Assembly (NCBI GenBank): GCA_044359885.1
Contig: JBIKLI010000157.1
Location: forward strand, 1-9,505
Reading direction: 5' to 3'
Source: CAIOSQ01 sp044359885
Lineage (GTDB): Bacteria; Pseudomonadota; Alphaproteobacteria; CACIAM-22H2
Length of the DNA stretch: 9,505 bases
The notes under the pieces are model-generated. The model ran no database searches, was not told the origin of the DNA, and saw only the letters and a list, made by a program, of their open reading frames with translations. The translations under genes and the position numbers were made by a program. Within the stretch, counting starts at the first letter, position 1; every line of letters starts with the position of its first letter. This document shows, in pieces, positions 7,325-9,505 of the stretch.

Positions 7325-8407
7325 ATGACCGATTCCTCTCCTGCCCCTCTGCGCGCCGCCGTGATCGGCGCCGGCTGGTACGGCGCGCAGAGCCATATCC
7401 CGACCCTCGCGGCCCTGCCCGGCGTCCGGCTGGACGGCGTCTGCCGCCTCGGCGCGGCGGAGCTCGCGCGCGTCGCCGGGCATTTCGGCTTCGCCTTCGC
7501 CGCCGAAGACTACCGCGCGGCCCTGGACCGGCGGCCGGACATCGTCGTCGTGTCGACCCCTCATCACCTTCATTACGAGCAGGTCCGCGACGCCATCGAC
7601 GCCGGCGCGCACGTGCTCTGCGAAAAGCCGATGACGCTCGATCCCGCGGAGGCCTGGGACCTGGTCGACCGCGCGCGCGCCGCGCGCCGGCATCTGCTGG
7701 TGGCCAACGGCTACCAGTATCTGCCGCAGGTCGACGTGCTGCGCGCCGCGATCCGCGACGGCGCGATCGGAGAGATCGAGACCGCGCAGGTCACGTTCAT
7801 CTCGGCGACGCGCAACGTCTTCCACGGCGCGCAGGGTCAGCAATCCTGGAAGACCACGTTCTTCCGGCCCGAGCGCGCGACCTGGCAGGATCCCGCACGC
7901 GGCGGCGGCTTCGCCTACGGCCAGATGTCGCACGCCATCGCGCTGCTCTGCTGGCTGACCGGGCTGCTGCCGGTCAGCGTCTCGGCCCAGGTCTTCCGTC
8001 GCGACCTCGTCGATCTCGGCGTCGCCGCCAGCGTCGCCTTCGCCGGCGGCGCGGTCGGCAGCCTGACCGGGGCGGCGGCGATGCCGCAGGGCAGCCGGGC
8101 GCTGATGCGGATCTTCCTCGGCGGCCGCGAGGGCACGCTGCTCGCCGAGTTCGACCGCGATTCCTGCGAGATCCGCCGCGAGGACGGGACGCAGCGCCGC
8201 TTCGACCTGGCGCCCGGCGACTGGATCTATCATTGCCGCGGCCCGATCGAGGCGCTGGCGGCGCTGGCACGCGGCGCGGACCCGGCGCGCAACCAGTCGC
8301 CGGGCGAGACCGGCGCCACGACCGTGGCCACGATCGCGGCGCTGCTCGCTTCGGCCGCAGCCGGCGGTGCCGCGCGGCCGGTCCGGCGCGCCGAGGCGCC
8401 GCCATGA
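7325..8407 (+). CDS. Gfo/Idh/MocA family oxidoreductase
   Basis: This is a probable NAD(P)-dependent dehydrogenase of sugars, inositols or their derivatives, 360 aa, cytoplasmic. The N-terminal Rossmann fold shows AVIGAGWYG with GAGWYG at residues 15-20. The family hallmark EKP is at 100-102, with K101 the usual catalytic lysine. A downstream histidine (H203 in GQMSHAIALLCWLTG) sits in the helix that normally provides a second catalytic residue. The ATG at 7325 has AAGGA at 7311-7315; the frame is open further upstream, but that part overlaps the sulfatase gene. The stop overlaps the next start (ATGA), so translation with the mutarotase is coupled. The pairing with a sugar mutarotase suggests oxidation of an aldose at C1. 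The exact substrate cannot be read from the sequence. Confidence 0.92.
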   Translation: MTDSSPAPLRAAVIGAGWYGAQSHIPTLAALPGVRLDGVCRLGAAELARVAGHFGFAFAAEDYRAALDRRPDIVVVSTPHHLHYEQVRDAIDAGAHVLCEKPMTLDPAEAWDLVDRARAARRHLLVANGYQYLPQVDVLRAAIRDGAIGEIETAQVTFISATRNVFHGAQGQQSWKTTFFRPERATWQDPARGGGFAYGQMSHAIALLCWLTGLLPVSVSAQVFRRDLVDLGVAASVAFAGGAVGSLTGAAAMPQGSRALMRIFLGGREGTLLAEFDRDSCEIRREDGTQRRFDLAPGDWIYHCRGPIEALAALARGADPARNQSPGETGATTVATIAALLASAAAGGAARPVRRAEAPP

Positions 8408-8760
8408 CCGCGGCGGAAGCGTCCGCGACCGAGACGCTCGGCTTCGTGCTGCGCGTGCGTGCAGGCATGGAGGCCGAGTATCGCCGCCGCCACGATGCGC
8501 TCTGGCCCGAGATGCGCGCAGCACTGCTCGAAGCCGGCATCATGCACTACGAGATCTGGCTGCACGCGCCGACGCGGCTGCTGTTCGCACGCCAGGTCCG
8601 CCGCGCCGGGGCCGGTCCCACGCCGGCGGGCACCGAAATCATGGCGCGCTGGCGCGCCTACATGGCCGACGTGCTCGAACAGACGGACAGCGGGCCATGG
8701 CGCGACGCGCTGACGCAGGAATTCCGGCTGGTCGCCGGCGAGGAGGAGGCGGCGCGTTGA
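8404..8760 (+). CDS. L-rhamnose mutarotase-like protein
   Basis: This is a small (118 aa) protein of the RhaM family, dimeric ferredoxin-like enzymes that interconvert the alpha and beta anomers of L-rhamnose and sometimes related deoxy-sugars. The segment EYRRRHDALWPEM (residues 25-37) matches the family signature and keeps the catalytic tyrosine (Y26) and histidine (H30). YEIWL at 49-53, LLFAR at 59-63 and the WRAYM block at 83-87 align with the E. coli protein. There the tryptophan pair WW before KYM is reduced to W83-R84. The N-terminus is about 10 residues longer than usual. The ATG overlaps the stop of the oxidoreductase by 4 nt, implying coupled production, and the family binding protein gene follows after 62 nt. 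The sugar specificity could be L-rhamnose, L-fucose or another 6-deoxy sugar. Confidence 0.85.
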   Translation: MTAAEASATETLGFVLRVRAGMEAEYRRRHDALWPEMRAALLEAGIMHYEIWLHAPTRLLFARQVRRAGAGPTPAGTEIMARWRAYMADVLEQTDSGPWRDALTQEFRLVAGEEEAAR

Positions 8761-8807
8761 GGGCCTTGTGCCGCGACGCCGCCGCGAACGCGGGCCTGGA
8801 CCCGCAT

Positions 8808-8817
8808 GGAGGAGAGG
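8808..8817 (+). promoter_or_regulatory. Strong ribosome binding site of the family 5 binding protein
   Basis: GGAGGAGAGG is the best Shine-Dalgarno sequence in the window, and its AGGAG core ends 8 nt before the ATG at 8823. It suits a highly expressed periplasmic binding protein. No promoter or terminator is evident in the 62-nt gap, so the gene probably belongs to the upstream transcript. Confidence 0.6.
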
Positions 8818-8822
8818 ACGCC

Positions 8823-9505
8823 ATGACGAAGAAGACGAGACGATCCCTGCGCGCCGGCCTGACGGCCGCGGCGACCGGCACGGCGATGATGGCGCTGGCC
8901 GGCGGCGCGCTCGCGCAGGCGCTGCCCGACGTGCCGCGCAACCGCACCCTGATCAGCCAGGGCTGGGACTTCTACAACCAGGTCCCGGCGACGACCAATT
9001 TCAACCCCTATGCCGGCGTCCTGCTGCACCAGCGCAACAACCTGCACTACACGATCAACGAGCAGCTCTTCTACACGAACCACCTCGCCAACCAGGTCAT
9101 GCCCTGGCTGGCGACCGGCTGGACGCAGAGCGCCGATTTCCGCGAGGTGACACTGACCCTGCGCGACGGCGTGACCTGGAGCGACGGCAAGCCCTTCGGC
9201 GCCGACGACGTCGTCTTCACCTTCGAGATGCTGAAGGCCGCAGCGCCGGATCTGGTCCTTTCGGGCGCGATCCGCGAATGGGTCGCGTCCGCCGAGGCGG
9301 TCGACCGGCTGACCGTGCGCATCCGGCTGACGAAGCCCGGACCGCGCTGGCCGCAGGATTTCCTGGCCACCGGCCAGGCAAGCCGCTTCGTGGTGGTGCC
9401 CAAGCACATCTGGCAAGGCCAGGACCCGAAGACCTTCGGCTTCTACGATCCGGCGCGCGGCTGGCCGGTCGGCACAGGGCCGTTCAAGCTCGTGAAGAGC
9501 GACGC
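8823..9505 (+). CDS. ABC transporter substrate-binding protein, family 5 (partial, 3' end missing)
   Basis: The frame is open from the ATG at 8823 to the right edge: 227 codons of a protein usually 500-600 aa long. A signal peptide is clear: a basic start (MTKKTRRSLR), a hydrophobic core at about residues 11-30, and a likely cut after ALA at 29-31. The mature part matches the SBP_bac_5 (DppA/OppA-like) family: LRDGVTWSDGKPFGADDVVFTFEML is the usual family block, and GTGPFKLVK near the cut end is another hallmark. Family members bind peptides, but many alphaproteobacterial ones bind oligosaccharides, opines or glycosides. Its position after a sulfatase, an oxidoreductase and a mutarotase favours a sugar-containing ligand. 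The permease and ATPase genes would be expected just beyond the window. Confidence 0.92.
   Translation, partial: MTKKTRRSLRAGLTAAATGTAMMALAGGALAQALPDVPRNRTLISQGWDFYNQVPATTNFNPYAGVLLHQRNNLHYTINEQLFYTNHLANQVMPWLATGWTQSADFREVTLTLRDGVTWSDGKPFGADDVVFTFEMLKAAAPDLVLSGAIREWVASAEAVDRLTVRIRLTKPGPRWPQDFLATGQASRFVVVPKHIWQGQDPKTFGFYDPARGWPVGTGPFKLVKSD

Noticed and set aside
8790..8805. Small hairpin GCGGG-N6-CCCGC before the family 5 binding-protein gene
   Set aside because: A 5-bp stem is expected by chance at this GC content and has no T-run.

Overview
The window is very GC-rich, with strong G/C bias at third codon positions, and every supported gene lies on the + strand. The ArgG protein (type 1, about 400 residues, opening with a PVKKVVLAYSGGLDTS-like N-terminus) and the gene style point to an alphaproteobacterium, probably Rhodospirillales or a relative. 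That placement is an inference from protein resemblance, not a computed phylogeny.

Region 1 (168-4353) is a complete four-gene ABC importer of the polyamine type (PotD/PotA/PotB/PotC-like): a Tat-exported solute-binding protein, an ATPase with a C-terminal TOBE region, and two permeases. The last three genes are joined by 4-nt ATGA overlaps. A perfect 14-bp hairpin separates the binding-protein gene from the ATPase gene. This arrangement would allow more binding protein than membrane complex to be made.

Region 2 (4354-5740) is a single housekeeping gene, argG (argininosuccinate synthase). A good sigma-70-like promoter precedes it, with a perfect 22-bp palindrome in the predicted 5' leader. 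A long imperfect hairpin follows the stop codon and probably marks the end of the transcript.

Region 3 (5741-9505, running off the right edge) looks like a catabolic operon: a cytoplasmic cysteine-type sulfatase, a Gfo/Idh/MocA-family NAD(P)-dependent oxidoreductase, an L-rhamnose mutarotase-like protein, and the first 227 codons of a family 5 (peptide/oligosaccharide type) ABC binding protein. A consensus TTGACA and a perfect 8-5-8 inverted repeat lie just upstream of the sulfatase and are the likely control region. The combination suggests import of a sulfated sugar or glycoside, desulfation in the cytoplasm, and oxidation of a deoxy-sugar such as L-rhamnose or L-fucose. The substrate is inferred, and the rest of the transporter lies outside the window.

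No RNA genes, CRISPR arrays, insertion sequences or phage elements are visible. Most of the window is ordinary metabolism and transport. The most interesting parts are the sulfatase/mutarotase operon with its putative operator and the three strong hairpins or palindromes at gene junctions.
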